Part shown: in pieces, positions 18,106 through 27,785 of the stretch
How positions within the stretch are numbered: the first letter of the stretch is position 1
Layout: each line of letters opens with the position of its first letter
Source of the DNA: Rhizobium grahamii CCGE 502
GTDB lineage: Bacteria > Pseudomonadota > Alphaproteobacteria > Rhizobiales > Rhizobiaceae
Reading direction: 5' to 3'
DNA: 64,000 nucleotides
Assembly (NCBI RefSeq): GCF_000298315.2
Contig: NZ_AEYE02000029.1
Coordinates: 62,001 to 126,000, forward strand
Program-made: the position numbers and the translations under genes
Notes under the pieces: model-generated
What the model was told of the DNA's origin: nothing
The model's database searches: none
What the model saw: only the letters and a program-made list of their open reading frames with translations

Positions 18106-19374
18106 GTGAACCATTTCCAATATCTTGACGGCGTCCTCCACGCCGAAAACGTTCCCATTCCCGAGATCGCCAAGGCCGTCGGCACGCCGTTTTACTGCTA
18201 TTCCACGGCGACACTCGAGCGCCATTACCGCGTCTTCGCCGAAGCGTTGAGCGGTGTCGACGCGATGGTTTGCTATGCCATGAAGGCGAACTCCAACCAG
18301 GCGGTGCTGAAGACGCTCGGCAATCTCGGCGCGGGGATCGACGTTGTCTCCGAAGGCGAACTGCGCCGCGCACTGGCCGCCGGCATCCCGGCATCGCGCA
18401 TCATGTTCTCGGGCGTCGGCAAAACGCCGCGGGAAATGGATTACGCGCTCGAGGCCGGTATCTACTGCTTCAACGTCGAGTCCGAGCCGGAACTCGAGAT
18501 CCTCAACCAGCGTGCCGTCAAGGCCGGGAAAAAGGCACCGGTCTCCTTCCGGATCAATCCCGATGTCGATGCACGGACGCATGCGAAGATCTCGACCGGC
18601 AAGAAGGAAAACAAGTTCGGCATTTCATGGGAGCGCGCCCGCGCCGTCTATGCCCGTGCCGCGACCCTGCCCGGGATCGAAGTGACCGGCATTGACATGC
18701 ATATCGGCAGCCAGATTACCGACCTGCAGCCGTTCGAGGACGCCTTCAAGCTGCTGCGTGAGCTGGTCGGCACGCTGCGCGCCGACGGCCACGCCATACA
18801 CCACGTCGATGTCGGCGGCGGCCTTGGCATTCCTTACCGCGATGACAACAACCCACCACCATCACCGGAAGCCTATGCCGCAGTCGTCACGAGCGCGCTG
18901 CGCGAACTCAACTGCAAGATCGTCACCGAACCCGGCCGCCTGATCGTTGGCAATGCCGGCATTCTGGTGACCGAGGTGGTTTATGTGAAGGATGGCGGCG
19001 AGAAGACCTTCGTGATCGTCGACGGCGCGATGAACGATCTCATCCGCCCGACGCTCTATGAGGCCTATCACGAGATCCGCCCGGTCGTGATCTCGGCGGC
19101 GAACGCGCCCCGCATCAAGGCGGATGTCGTCGGCCCTGTCTGCGAAACCGGCGATTTCCTGGCGCTGGACCGCGAAATGGCCATTCCAAAGCCGGGCGAC
19201 CTTTTCGCCGTTAGCACCGCGGGCGCCTATGGGGCGGTTCAGGCAGGCACGTACAACAGCCGCCTTCTGGTTCCCGAAGTACTGGTAAAAGGCGGCGATT
19301 TCCACGTGATTCGCCCGCGCGGCACCTATGAAGAGCTGATCGGACTCGATTCCGTTCCGGCTTGGCTGGATTGA
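18106..19374 (+). CDS. lysA: diaminopimelate decarboxylase
   Basis: A 422-residue PLP enzyme (fold III) converting meso-diaminopimelate to lysine, the last step of lysine synthesis. The PLP-binding Lys is in CYAMKANSN near residue 60, with HIGSQITD, the phosphate-binding GGGLGIPY, EPGR, and the second-subunit segment GPVCETGD that supplies the catalytic Cys. Length and start (MNHFQYLDG) are typical. It lies directly behind lptM. Confidence 0.97.
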   Translation: MNHFQYLDGVLHAENVPIPEIAKAVGTPFYCYSTATLERHYRVFAEALSGVDAMVCYAMKANSNQAVLKTLGNLGAGIDVVSEGELRRALAAGIPASRIMFSGVGKTPREMDYALEAGIYCFNVESEPELEILNQRAVKAGKKAPVSFRINPDVDARTHAKISTGKKENKFGISWERARAVYARAATLPGIEVTGIDMHIGSQITDLQPFEDAFKLLRELVGTLRADGHAIHHVDVGGGLGIPYRDDNNPPPSPEAYAAVVTSALRELNCKIVTEPGRLIVGNAGILVTEVVYVKDGGEKTFVIVDGAMNDLIRPTLYEAYHEIRPVVISAANAPRIKADVVGPVCETGDFLALDREMAIPKPGDLFAVSTAGAYGAVQAGTYNSRLLVPEVLVKGGDFHVIRPRGTYEELIGLDSVPAWLD

Positions 19375-19546
19375 TCACGCGCTCGACGATGACTTCACTT
19401 TTTGGCGAAGAGCCCTGAAAAACCGGGATCGATCGGCGCTTGCCCTCGTCTTCGCCACAAAGAATGTTATCCTTGATTGAGAGCGAATTGCGCTAGCAAT
19501 CGCCGAAGCGCCCTCTGCCCTTGAACGCCAGCTCGCGGAGAACGGA

Positions 19547-22225
19547 TTGAACAGGAGCTCCAGCAGGGAGAAAAACGGTGCATTTGCCCTGAGGCCATCC
19601 TTGGCAAGGCTGGTTGCGGCAAAGCGCTTTCTGGCGCGCTTGGTGCTGCTGTCCGAGCAAATCTTGCCGCTCTTCCTGCCGATCCTTTCCGTCGTGGCGC
19701 TGTATCTGGCGGCATCGTGGTTCGGCGTCTTCCGCTACGCGCCAGAGTGGATCCGCCTGGCGCTGCTGGTCGTTTTCGCGATTGCCGCCGTTCTGACGCT
19801 GCTTCCACTGCGTCGGCTTCATTGGCCCGACACGGCCGCTGCCGACCGGCTGCTCGAACAGCGCAACGGCCTGCAGCATCAGCCGGTAGCCGTCCAGGAA
19901 GACGAGCCGGCCACCGACACCCCCTTTGCGCGCGCCCTCTGGCGCGAACACCAGACGCGTATGGCGGAGAAGATCGCGGCGCTCGATACCGGCTTTCCGC
20001 GTCCCGACATCGCCTCGCACGACCGGATGGCGTTGCGCGCCGTCCCGGCCCTGCTTGTTGTGATGGCTTTCGCCTATTCGCTATCGATGAACGGCGGCTC
20101 GATTACGGACGCGCTGCAGCCGCGACCGACACCGCAGGCGACCGATCCCGCCGTGCGCATCGATGCCTGGGTTACGCCTCCCTCGTACACCGGCCGCGCC
20201 CCGGTCTATCTGACGGCAAATGGCACCGAACAGGCGGCGATCCGCGTTCCTCAACTCTCGAATCTGACGATCCGCGTCAGCGGCGGCAAGACCGCCGAGA
20301 AAGTCATCTTCAGGAACGAGAACGGCGAGGGGCAGGAGATCGCGTCTCAAGAGGCGGGCAAGCCGACCGCCCCAACTCCGCAGCCTGAAGGCGCTACACA
20401 TACAGCTCTGTCGGCTGCCACGCATCAGATGAAGCTCGAGGAAAACGGCCAGCTTGAGGTCAACGGCCGGACGTGGAGCTTCGATGTCATTGCCGACAAG
20501 GCGCCGGAAATCGCCTTCAATGGAATGCCGAAGCCGACGGTCAACGGGGCGCTCGAGATCGGCTTCACCGTCAAGGACGACTACGGCGTGCAGGAAGCGC
20601 GTGCCGAGATCGTTCCCGTTGATGCCGACCCTTCCGCAACACCTCTCTATCCGTTGCCCGATTTCCGGTTGGACATCCCTCGCCGCAACTCGCGAGATGC
20701 GAAAGGCGTAACCAGCAAGAACCTCACCGAACACCCGCTGTCCGGCAAGCGCGTCCGCATTACGCTCGTTGCCAAGGACGCTGCAGGCCAGACCGGCCGT
20801 AGCCCTCCGCATGAAATGACGCTGCCAGCCCGCCCGTTCAACGAGCCGCTTGCCGCTGCCGTAGCCGAAGAGCGGCAGGTGTTCTCGCTCGATACGCGGA
20901 AGATGCCGGAGGCGGTTGCACTGAACGAAGCACTGACCCTGCGCCCGGAAGAGACGATCCCGAACCTGACCAACTACCTGCTGCTGCAATCGGCGCTGAC
21001 ACGGATGAAGCTCACCAAGGGCGAAGAGGCGATGAAGGACACCGCCGACTATCTTTGGGACATTGCGATCGGCATGGAGGATGGTGACCTCTCGCAGGCC
21101 GAACGTAACCTGCGCAACGCACAGCAGAACCTGGCCGACGCGTTGCAGCGCAATGCACCGGATGCCGAGATCAAGAAGCTCATGGACGAGCTGCGCAAGG
21201 CAATGCAGGACTACATGAAGGAGCTCGCCCAGCGCATGCAGAATGCGCCGATGCAGCCGAACCAGAACGCGCAGAACATCATTCGCCAGCAGGACCTGGA
21301 GCGGATGATGGATCAGATCGAGAATCTGGCGCGGTCGGGGAATCGCGATGCTGCCCAGCAGATGCTCTCCGAGCTGCAACGGATGATGAACAATCTGCAG
21401 GCCGGCAGGCCACAACAGGGGCAGCAAGGCCAGGACAACAGCCAGATGCGGCAGCAGATGGACAAACTCGGCCAGATCCTGCGTGACCAGCAGAAGCTGA
21501 TGGAGGAAACCTTCAAGCTGGATCAGCAGCTGAAGGACCGCATGCAGCGCGGCGATCCCAACATGGGCATGAGCGATCCGCTCCTCGACGACATGCCGAT
21601 GGACAACGACGGCATGCAACAGGATCAACAGCAGGGCCAGCAAGATCAGGGTCAGAATCCGAACCAGAACCAGCAGGGTCAGAACCAGCAGGGTCAGCAG
21701 CCTTCGGATCAGATGACCGCCGAGCAGCTGCGCGAAGCCCTGAAGCAACTCCGTTCGCGCCAGGACGAACTCGGCAAGCAGCTCGGCGAGCTTCAGAAGG
21801 GGCTCGGCGACATGGGTATCAAGCCCGGCCCGGGCTTCGGCCAGGCGCAGCGCGAAATGGAAGGCGCCGGGCGCGAACTCGGCCAGGGCCACGGCGAACC
21901 CGCCATACAGGGCCAGGGCCGCGCATTGGAAGCGCTGCGCCAAGGCGCGCGCGACATGATGAACCAGATGATGCAGGCAATGCAGGGTCAGCAGGGCCAG
22001 GGCCCGCAGGGTCAGGTGGGACAAGGCAACCAGAACGGCCGCGATCCGCTTGGCCGCCCGCGCCGCGCCGAAGGACCTGATTTCGGCGATCAGGTGAAGG
22101 TACCTGACGAGATTGACGTCCAGCGGGCCCGAGAAATCCTCGACGCCATTCGCGAAAAGCTCGGCAACAACCCGACGCAGGCGATCGAGCGGCAATATCT
22201 GGAACGACTGCTAGACATCCAGTAG
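19547..22225 (+). CDS. TIGR02302 family membrane protein (DUF4175-like)
   Basis: An 892-residue protein of a family found in Rhizobiales and other alphaproteobacteria. Two membrane segments near the N-terminus (about residues 40-90) and one near residue 165 precede a periplasmic region with beta-rich parts (WVTPPSYTGRAPVYL) and then a long helical, Gln/Met/Asn-rich segment (about 590-850) with runs such as GQQGQ and NQNQQG. The C-terminus (IDVQRAREILDAIREKL) is helical again. The function is unknown; an envelope role is likely. The start is a TTG with GGAG six bases upstream; no ATG fits before the first membrane segment. Confidence 0.88.
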   Translation: MNRSSSREKNGAFALRPSLARLVAAKRFLARLVLLSEQILPLFLPILSVVALYLAASWFGVFRYAPEWIRLALLVVFAIAAVLTLLPLRRLHWPDTAAADRLLEQRNGLQHQPVAVQEDEPATDTPFARALWREHQTRMAEKIAALDTGFPRPDIASHDRMALRAVPALLVVMAFAYSLSMNGGSITDALQPRPTPQATDPAVRIDAWVTPPSYTGRAPVYLTANGTEQAAIRVPQLSNLTIRVSGGKTAEKVIFRNENGEGQEIASQEAGKPTAPTPQPEGATHTALSAATHQMKLEENGQLEVNGRTWSFDVIADKAPEIAFNGMPKPTVNGALEIGFTVKDDYGVQEARAEIVPVDADPSATPLYPLPDFRLDIPRRNSRDAKGVTSKNLTEHPLSGKRVRITLVAKDAAGQTGRSPPHEMTLPARPFNEPLAAAVAEERQVFSLDTRKMPEAVALNEALTLRPEETIPNLTNYLLLQSALTRMKLTKGEEAMKDTADYLWDIAIGMEDGDLSQAERNLRNAQQNLADALQRNAPDAEIKKLMDELRKAMQDYMKELAQRMQNAPMQPNQNAQNIIRQQDLERMMDQIENLARSGNRDAAQQMLSELQRMMNNLQAGRPQQGQQGQDNSQMRQQMDKLGQILRDQQKLMEETFKLDQQLKDRMQRGDPNMGMSDPLLDDMPMDNDGMQQDQQQGQQDQGQNPNQNQQGQNQQGQQPSDQMTAEQLREALKQLRSRQDELGKQLGELQKGLGDMGIKPGPGFGQAQREMEGAGRELGQGHGEPAIQGQGRALEALRQGARDMMNQMMQAMQGQQGQGPQGQVGQGNQNGRDPLGRPRRAEGPDFGDQVKVPDEIDVQRAREILDAIREKLGNNPTQAIERQYLERLLDIQ

Positions 22226-22344
22226 CGCGTTTGTGCCATTTCGGGTCACAATAGCGTGAGATTCCGCGCCACCACGCGGGAGATGCCTATGTCTAATGTG
22301 ACGCGAAATCGCGCGTCGTTTGGGCACGAGTTGAGGGTATTTCC

Positions 22345-22671
22345 ATGAAAACGGAATTGAAGCTGATCGCAGCTGTCGCTCTTGGATTCGGCATGGCCGC
22401 AAGCACGGCAAGCGCATGGGATATCGGTGGCTTCGCAACGACCAACAGCGGTGGCAAGACCCTTGCGGCCGATGGCTACGAGTCGAACTGGCATGGGTCG
22501 CGCAGCTACCAAGCGGCTCCCTACAGCATGGAGACGACGGGAAGCATCTCGTCCAATGGCTCGAAGGCACGGCGACCGGTGAATTGCCCGCCGCGGCCGG
22601 TTCCCGGTACGCTGCAGACGCAGGGTGGGAACAGCGGAACGACGATAAATCCGGCTTGCCCCGATTATTGA
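22345..22671 (+). CDS. small exported protein, unknown
   Basis: A 108-residue protein with a strong Sec signal peptide (KLIAAVALGFGMAASTASA) and a mature part rich in Gly, Ser, Thr and Asn, with two Cys (VNCPPRP and NPACPDY) near the C-terminus that could form a disulfide. GAGG lies before the start. I do not recognise the family. It follows the TIGR02302 gene by about 120 bases and could be co-transcribed. A short hairpin overlaps its stop codon. Confidence 0.75.
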   Translation: MKTELKLIAAVALGFGMAASTASAWDIGGFATTNSGGKTLAADGYESNWHGSRSYQAAPYSMETTGSISSNGSKARRPVNCPPRPVPGTLQTQGGNSGTTINPACPDY

Positions 22672-22687
22672 GAAGCTGCGGCTTCTC
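22670..22687 (+). terminator. short hairpin overlapping a stop codon
   Basis: GAGAAGC (22670-22676) pairs with GCTTCTC (22681-22687) around TGCG, a stable tetraloop context. No T-run follows, so terminator function is uncertain. Confidence 0.35.
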
Positions 22688-22819
22688 ACCGACTGTGCCA
22701 TCGCCTCCGTCTTGGTGAAGCAATGACAGAGTGTGCCGATGCCATTGTCGACGCCAAGCTCCAAAATTGAACGCCGAGGCTAGCCTTGCCTGGCGAAAGC
22801 TTCGTATGTCACCCTGCAG

Positions 22820-23290
22820 GTGAATAACGATAGCGATTCGATGGCAATTCTCTTCAAGACGGTAATCAGCGAAAGCGCGGCATTTGAGTTGATCGAGAAT
22901 GCGCTTGCCAGAACCGGCGAATATGATGGCTACCTCAACGTCGTGGCTGACGAAGGCGAGAAGACCCTCCCCTGGTCACCCGGCATGCATGCCGAGCAGT
23001 TCCAGGCGGAAATCACGGAAATTCTCCGTTCGACCTGGGACATCTGCCGCTTCTGGGTGATCTACGAACGCCGGGACGATCGACAGGATGCCGAGGCGAA
23101 CGCCATTCGCAATGCGGCGTTCAGGCTGACACGCGGCTATGCCGGCGTCATTGTCGTCACGCTCAGCCTGCTTCACAAGCGCGACAGCCTAGCCGATATC
23201 GAACTGATCTTTGTGTGCTTCCAGCAGGACTTCCAGCGACGCAATTTTCGCGTCCGCTATGAAGGTAAATTCATCCCCAACGAGGGCTGA
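22820..23290 (+). CDS. conserved hypothetical protein
   Basis: A 156-residue (or 149 from the Met at 22841) soluble protein with no signal peptide and mixed alpha/beta character. Recognisable segments are FELIENALARTGEYDGYLNVVADEG, an aromatic patch DICRFWVIYERRD, and a Leu/Val-rich strand YAGVIVVTLSLL. I do not recognise a family. The frame is intact and its codon use is like the core genes. It is convergent with cpdR, with 27 bases between the stops. Confidence 0.7.
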   Translation: MNNDSDSMAILFKTVISESAAFELIENALARTGEYDGYLNVVADEGEKTLPWSPGMHAEQFQAEITEILRSTWDICRFWVIYERRDDRQDAEANAIRNAAFRLTRGYAGVIVVTLSLLHKRDSLADIELIFVCFQQDFQRRNFRVRYEGKFIPNEG

Positions 23291-23317
23291 ATTGTCGAGA
23301 GCGTGCCGTTAGCCGCC

Positions 23318-23677
23318 TCAGGCGGCCAACGCACGCGCCACGGCCTTGCGAATGTCAGGCAAGGCAAAGGGCTTCGAGACGACATCGACGATCTTTTCCG
23401 CCAAGTCGTCAGCGCGTTCGCGCTGTTCCGCATAGCCGGTCATCAGCAGGATCTTCAATGCCGGGAAGGCGGACTTCGCCTGATGCGCCAGTTCGATGCC
23501 GTCCATCACGGGCATGCGGATATCGGAGAGCAGCAAGTCGTAGACGCCGTCTCTCAGTTTTTCCAGTCCTTCCGCACCGTCGGCGGCTTCGTCGGTCTCA
23601 TGACCGTCAAGACGCAAAGCGCGGGCTACGAAAGAGCGCAGGGAATCCTCGTCTTCCGTAATCAGAATTTTTGCCAT
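23318..23677 (-). CDS. cpdR: single-domain response regulator CpdR
   Basis: A 119-residue stand-alone receiver domain without output domain. The acidic pocket (EDED, residues 8-11), phospho-acceptor Asp52 in LLLSDIRMP, Thr80 and Lys102 in VSKPF are all present. The sequence closely resembles rhizobial CpdR1 and Caulobacter CpdR. In that pathway the CckA-ChpT phosphorelay phosphorylates CpdR; unphosphorylated CpdR primes the ClpXP protease for substrates at the cell-cycle transition, and in Sinorhizobium it is needed for normal symbiosis. The start gives MAKILITEDE; an upstream Met would add four residues. Confidence 0.88.
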   Translation of the reverse strand: MAKILITEDEDSLRSFVARALRLDGHETDEAADGAEGLEKLRDGVYDLLLSDIRMPVMDGIELAHQAKSAFPALKILLMTGYAEQRERADDLAEKIVDVVSKPFALPDIRKAVARALAA

Positions 23678-23795
23678 GGTGTGCATCACTCCGTTTCATG
23701 CCCCGCAACGGAAATCACACGACTTTCCTTTGCGATCGGTAAACGGCAGGAAGGGATGGACGGGATGGTTAACAACCCGTCTTATCCTGACACAG

Positions 23796-24338
23796 TCAGG
23801 CGTCGCCGGTAACGACGCCGACAAAAGGAAGTTCGCGGAACGCATAAGCGACGTCCATGCCGTAGCCGACGACGAAATAGTCGGGGCATTCGAAACCGAC
23901 ATAGTCGGCCTCCAGCTTTTCCTTGCGCTTGACGCTCTTGTCGAGGAGCACGGCGATGGTGACGTTGCGGGCGCCGCGCTCGTAAAGCAATTCCTTGGCA
24001 AACAGCAACGTGCGGCCAGACTCCAGAATGTCGTCGATCAGAAGAACGTCGCGATCCTTCACGTCGCTGTCGATATCCTTGACGATCCTAACACCTTGCG
24101 AGACCGTGCCGGTGCCGTAGCTCGACAGCGTGATGAACTCGACCTCGGGCGCCAACCCGCTGTCATGCAGCGCGCGAATAAGGTCGGCGGCAAAGATGAA
24201 GGAGCCCTTCAGCACGGCAATAACCAGCAGGTCCTTTGTCGGTCCCGATGCAATCTGCTTCGCCATCACATGATTGCGTTCGGCGATCTGCTCGGCGGTG
24301 AAGAGTGGCTCGATGTTTTTTCCGCGCACGACGGGCAT
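23796..24338 (-). CDS. hpt: hypoxanthine phosphoribosyltransferase
   Basis: A 180-residue type I phosphoribosyltransferase that salvages hypoxanthine (and often guanine) to IMP/GMP using PRPP. The PRPP-binding motif LLIDDILESGRT is at residues 99-110, with the flexible-loop segment SSYGTGTVSQG before it. The chosen start (MPVVRGKNIEPLF) is family-like; the in-frame extension to 24497 has no similarity. It is a single minus-strand gene downstream of a conserved membrane protein gene. Confidence 0.94.
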   Translation of the reverse strand: MPVVRGKNIEPLFTAEQIAERNHVMAKQIASGPTKDLLVIAVLKGSFIFAADLIRALHDSGLAPEVEFITLSSYGTGTVSQGVRIVKDIDSDVKDRDVLLIDDILESGRTLLFAKELLYERGARNVTIAVLLDKSVKRKEKLEADYVGFECPDYFVVGYGMDVAYAFRELPFVGVVTGDA

Positions 24339-24402
24339 AAGAAGGCTTGCTCCATGACTAGAAGCACAAGCCGTTACCACAAACAGCGGGACGAAACACC
24401 CC

Positions 24403-25059
24403 TTAGGGCATGAAGGAAAGCCGGACTTCCGGCATTTTTCCACCCGCGTACTGCACCCTGGTCGAGAATCCGCGGCTCTGCCCGCCATAAATGACATCCG
24501 CTGGCGGATTGATGACGATGCTTGCGGTCAGCTGCTCATCGGCAAAAAAGTCGGCACGGATCGGGCGCACGACCTGTGTCGTGCCGCTCTGATTGTCGAT
24601 GATGCCGTTGATCAGCAATACCCGCATGCCGTTCGCATCGCGGGGCGTCATCGTTACATGCGCGAAATGCAGCGGCGAGTCCGTCGATGCCGCCTCGCCT
24701 TGCGAAAAGCCAGCAAATCCCCCAACGAGGCCGAACACGAGCACCGATAGCGCGAGCACCAGCGCGATGAAGGTTCTGACCGATGCCTGCTGCAACCAAG
24801 CCTCGCCTGCCCGAGCGAGCGCGGATGGAAGCGACCGCGGTTCTACGCTCGATATGCTCGACGGCTGTGACGGGCGCCGTCGATTGTCATTGAAGCTGCG
24901 TTTGTCAAAGCCCTGAGCGCGGTTGTTCGAAATCACCACGAATTCGGCATCGGCGATATCAGCTGGTCGAGTTCGGCGCGCCTCGCGCTTGATCGGTTCG
25001 GGCGGCAGAAAATCATAGGTACGGCCGGGCGCCTGGCGTCTGAACGAGGAGGAAGTCAT
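24403..25059 (-). CDS. conserved membrane-anchored protein of unknown function
   Basis: A 218-residue protein: an N-terminal cytoplasmic, Arg/Pro-rich part of about 90 residues, one membrane helix (FIALVLALSVLVFGLVGGFAGF), then a periplasmic beta-rich domain (LHFAHVTMTPRDANGMRVLLINGIIDNQS). The periplasmic part resembles FxLYD/DUF3426-like additive beta domains found in alphaproteobacterial zinc-ribbon proteins, but the zinc ribbon is missing. The start at 25059 is preceded by GGAAAGG; a GTG eight codons earlier is an alternative. It is divergent from ftsE, a conserved arrangement in rhizobia. Confidence 0.82.
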   Translation of the reverse strand: MTSSSFRRQAPGRTYDFLPPEPIKREARRTRPADIADAEFVVISNNRAQGFDKRSFNDNRRRPSQPSSISSVEPRSLPSALARAGEAWLQQASVRTFIALVLALSVLVFGLVGGFAGFSQGEAASTDSPLHFAHVTMTPRDANGMRVLLINGIIDNQSGTTQVVRPIRADFFADEQLTASIVINPPADVIYGGQSRGFSTRVQYAGGKMPEVRLSFMP

Positions 25060-25235
25060 GATGACGGCCTTTCCGGTGTCCACATGGTTTCGGGGCCGGA
25101 CAGAAATCCGGCATTGAAACGAATCCTGCTCAGTCGTAAATTTTAATGGTTAATGCTTCGCAAAGATCGCCATCAAAGCGGCGTCTTTCCGGTAAATTTA
25201 CTGGTTGTTAATGGTGTTGGTTAACAAGTCGTGCG

Positions 25236-25922
25236 GTGAACAAACAAAAGACTGATCTCCCGTTGATCCACTTCGAAAATGTCGGCTTGCGCTATGGAAT
25301 GGGACCGGAAATTCTCCGGGACCTGACGTTCGACATTCCGAAGAAATCGTTTCAATTCCTGACCGGCCCTTCGGGTGCAGGCAAGACCACGCTGCTGAGA
25401 TTGCTGTTCCTTTCGTTGCAGCCGACCCGCGGGCTGATCCGCATGTTCGGACGCGACATTTCCGACATTCCGCGGCCCGAACTGCCGCTGCTGCGTCGCC
25501 GTGTCGGCATCATCTTCCAGGAATTCCGGCTGCTGGACCATTTGACCACCTACGAAAACGTGGCCTTGCCACTGCGCGTCCGCGGCAAGGACGAGAGCTC
25601 CTACAAGACGGACGTACTCGAGCTTTTGAAGTGGGTTGGCCTCGGCGAGCGCATCAATGTCCTGCCACCGGTGCTGTCGGGCGGCGAAAAGCAGCGCGCC
25701 GCAATCGCGCGCGCCCTGATCGACCGTCCCGAAATTCTTCTCGCCGACGAGCCGACCGCGAACGTCGATCCGCCGATGGCCCGCCGACTGCTCAATCTCT
25801 TCCTTGAGCTCAACCGCCTCGGTACGGCGGTTGTCATCGCGACCCATGATCTGGCCCTGATGGACCAGGTGGAAGCCCGCCGTATGATTCTCTCGGAAGG
25901 GCACCTCGATATCCATGACTAA
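25236..25922 (+). CDS. ftsE: cell division ATP-binding protein FtsE
   Basis: A 228-residue ABC ATPase. Walker A (GPSGAGKTT) is at residues 44-52, signature LSGGEKQR near 149, and Walker B LLADEP near 170, with the FtsE-type Q-loop IFQEFRLL. With FtsX it forms the divisome complex that controls peptidoglycan hydrolases during septation. The start is ambiguous: a GTG at 25236 is used, while a TTG at 25263 would begin exactly at the LIHFENVGLRYG motif; neither has a strong binding site. Its last 8 bases overlap ftsX, indicating translational coupling. Confidence 0.95.
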   Translation: MNKQKTDLPLIHFENVGLRYGMGPEILRDLTFDIPKKSFQFLTGPSGAGKTTLLRLLFLSLQPTRGLIRMFGRDISDIPRPELPLLRRRVGIIFQEFRLLDHLTTYENVALPLRVRGKDESSYKTDVLELLKWVGLGERINVLPPVLSGGEKQRAAIARALIDRPEILLADEPTANVDPPMARRLLNLFLELNRLGTAVVIATHDLALMDQVEARRMILSEGHLDIHD

Positions 25923-26925
25923 AGCTGCGCCCAAACCGCCGGCAGAGGCCGCCCAGAAAAGCCAGAAGCGGCCGGAGATGAAGGTGCGCCCGACGGCCCC
26001 GATCCTGCCCTCCGCCAACATTCAGGGCAATGCGCTGATGGTGGTCATCGCCATCATGGCCTTCCTCGCCTGCCTGACACTCGGCGGCGTCAGCATGGTG
26101 CGCTCCACGGCGGCGAGCTGGGAAAGCCAGATTTCCCGCGAGGTCACCATCCAGATCAAGCCCGACGAGGGATTGGACATGGAGAAGACGCTGGCGCAGG
26201 CGCGCGACCTCGCGCTCACCTTCGTCGGCACCAAGGACGGCCAGATCGTCGACGAGGCGGCAACCGCTCGCCTCCTCGAACCCTGGCTTGGCACTGGGCT
26301 CGACATCAAGGAACTGCCGGTTCCGCGGCTTATCATCATCACCATCGACGAGAACAACCCACCGGATTTCGAGGCGATGCGGACGCTGCTGAAGGAAAGC
26401 ATTCCTCAGGCCTCGCTCGACGATCACCGCACCTGGGTCGACAGGCTGGTTTCGATGGCCCACACGACCGTGATGATCGGCACCGGCATCCTGCTGCTGG
26501 TTTTCTCGGCGATGGTGCTGACCGTGGTCTTCGCGACCCGTGGCGCCCTGTCCGGCAATCGCCACATCGTTGAAGTTCTGCACTTCGTCGGTGCGGAAAG
26601 CTCGTTTGTCGCCACCGAGTTCCAGAAGCACTTTCTGAAAATCAGCCTCAAGGGATCAGCCGTCGGCAGTGCCCTCGCCGCGCTCTTCTTCATGACCGCC
26701 GGCTTCCTGCAGAGCCGTACCTTGGCAACTCCGCAGACCGACCAGGCAACCGCTCTCTTCGGCACGTTTTCGGTCGGCGCCCTCGGCTATGCCGGCATCT
26801 TCGCCACCATGATCGTCATCGCGCTCCTGACGACTTTTACAGCTCGCCTCACCGTCATGCGAACGATTTACGAGATCGACACGTTGCGTTCCGATCCGAC
26901 ACGCGCGGACGGGCTGGTGAATTGA
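25915..26925 (+). CDS. ftsX: cell division protein FtsX
   Basis: A 336-residue membrane protein with the FtsX plan: a cytoplasmic N-terminal tail of about 40 residues, a first membrane helix (ALMVVIAIMAFLACLTLGG), a large periplasmic loop (residues about 65-180), and three C-terminal membrane helices. The long N-terminal tail rich in Ala, Pro and Lys is typical of alphaproteobacteria. It is the partner of FtsE in the division complex. The ATG overlaps the ftsE stop region by 8 bases. Confidence 0.95.
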   Translation: MTKAAPKPPAEAAQKSQKRPEMKVRPTAPILPSANIQGNALMVVIAIMAFLACLTLGGVSMVRSTAASWESQISREVTIQIKPDEGLDMEKTLAQARDLALTFVGTKDGQIVDEAATARLLEPWLGTGLDIKELPVPRLIIITIDENNPPDFEAMRTLLKESIPQASLDDHRTWVDRLVSMAHTTVMIGTGILLLVFSAMVLTVVFATRGALSGNRHIVEVLHFVGAESSFVATEFQKHFLKISLKGSAVGSALAALFFMTAGFLQSRTLATPQTDQATALFGTFSVGALGYAGIFATMIVIALLTTFTARLTVMRTIYEIDTLRSDPTRADGLVN

Positions 26926-26993
26926 GCTTTACATGCCTTTTTTGCCATGAAAGCGTCTGTTCGCTGCCGCAATCTGCATATATTTTCCGATTC

Positions 26994-27701
26994 ATGAGCA
27001 TGGGCCACATGTCGCGCACCCCGATTCGCCCGGAAACGGAGCTATCCCGCTCCGAAGGGCGGCCTGTGCGCGGTCCCGTGCGGCGTATGCTGCGCTGGGG
27101 CGGCATGGCCTTTATCCTTGCCATCGCCCTCGTTTTTGGCGGGTTTCTACGGTTTGCCGATTCGGTCACGACGCTGAAGCCACCGCTTGATCCGCGGGCG
27201 GATGCGATCGTCGTCTTGACGGGCGGCTACCAGCGTATCGACCAGGCCGTGGAATTGCTGCAGAAAGGCGCCGGAAAGCGCCTGCTGATTTCGGGGGTTC
27301 ACCCGGCAACCACGCCAAAGCAGATCCGCAGAATGACCCAAGCCTCGCCTGAGCTTTTCTCCTGCTGCGTCGACGTCGGCTACGATGCGCTGGATACGAT
27401 CGGCAACGCGCAGGAAGCATCGAACTGGATCCATCAGCGCGGCTACAAGAGCGTCCTTGTCGTTACCAACAACTACCATATGCCGCGCAGCCTAGCCGAG
27501 CTCGCTTACGTCGATTCCGAAACCCAGTTCATTCCCTATCCCGTCGTGAATACGGACCTGAAGACGAGCGACTGGTTCACGGACCCCAACGCCGTGCGCG
27601 TCATGCTGGCCGAGTATGCGAAGGTGCTCTTTGCCGGCGCGCGCAACCTGACCGGTCTCGGTCGTCATCCCGGGCTGCGCTCGGCCAGCGTCTCCGGCTA
27701 A
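26994..27701 (+). CDS. YdcF family (DUF218) membrane protein
   Basis: A 235-residue protein with one N-terminal membrane helix (GGMAFILAIALVFGGFLRF) and a DUF218/YdcF domain: ADAIVVLTGGYQRIDQAVELL, RLLISGVH, then SVLVVTNNYHMPRSLAEL. This fold is linked to envelope processes (SanA/YdcF), but its substrate is unknown. A TTG at 26922 would overlap the ftsX stop; I prefer the Met at 26994, with 27009 also possible. Its position after ftsX and before plsC suggests an envelope operon. Confidence 0.9.
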   Translation: MSMGHMSRTPIRPETELSRSEGRPVRGPVRRMLRWGGMAFILAIALVFGGFLRFADSVTTLKPPLDPRADAIVVLTGGYQRIDQAVELLQKGAGKRLLISGVHPATTPKQIRRMTQASPELFSCCVDVGYDALDTIGNAQEASNWIHQRGYKSVLVVTNNYHMPRSLAELAYVDSETQFIPYPVVNTDLKTSDWFTDPNAVRVMLAEYAKVLFAGARNLTGLGRHPGLRSASVSG

Positions 27702-27785
27702 GGCCGACGGAAACCTTTTTCTGAGAGCCAATATCGTGTAGGAGGGCGCAACCGCCTCTTGCGGATATTGGTCTCGGGAAAATTT

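Noticed and set aside
20081-22195. 704-codon open frame antisense to the TIGR02302 gene
   Set aside because: Leu/His/Ala-rich reading of the opposite strand of a Gln-rich GC-rich gene; the plus-strand gene has a start, membrane segments and family features.
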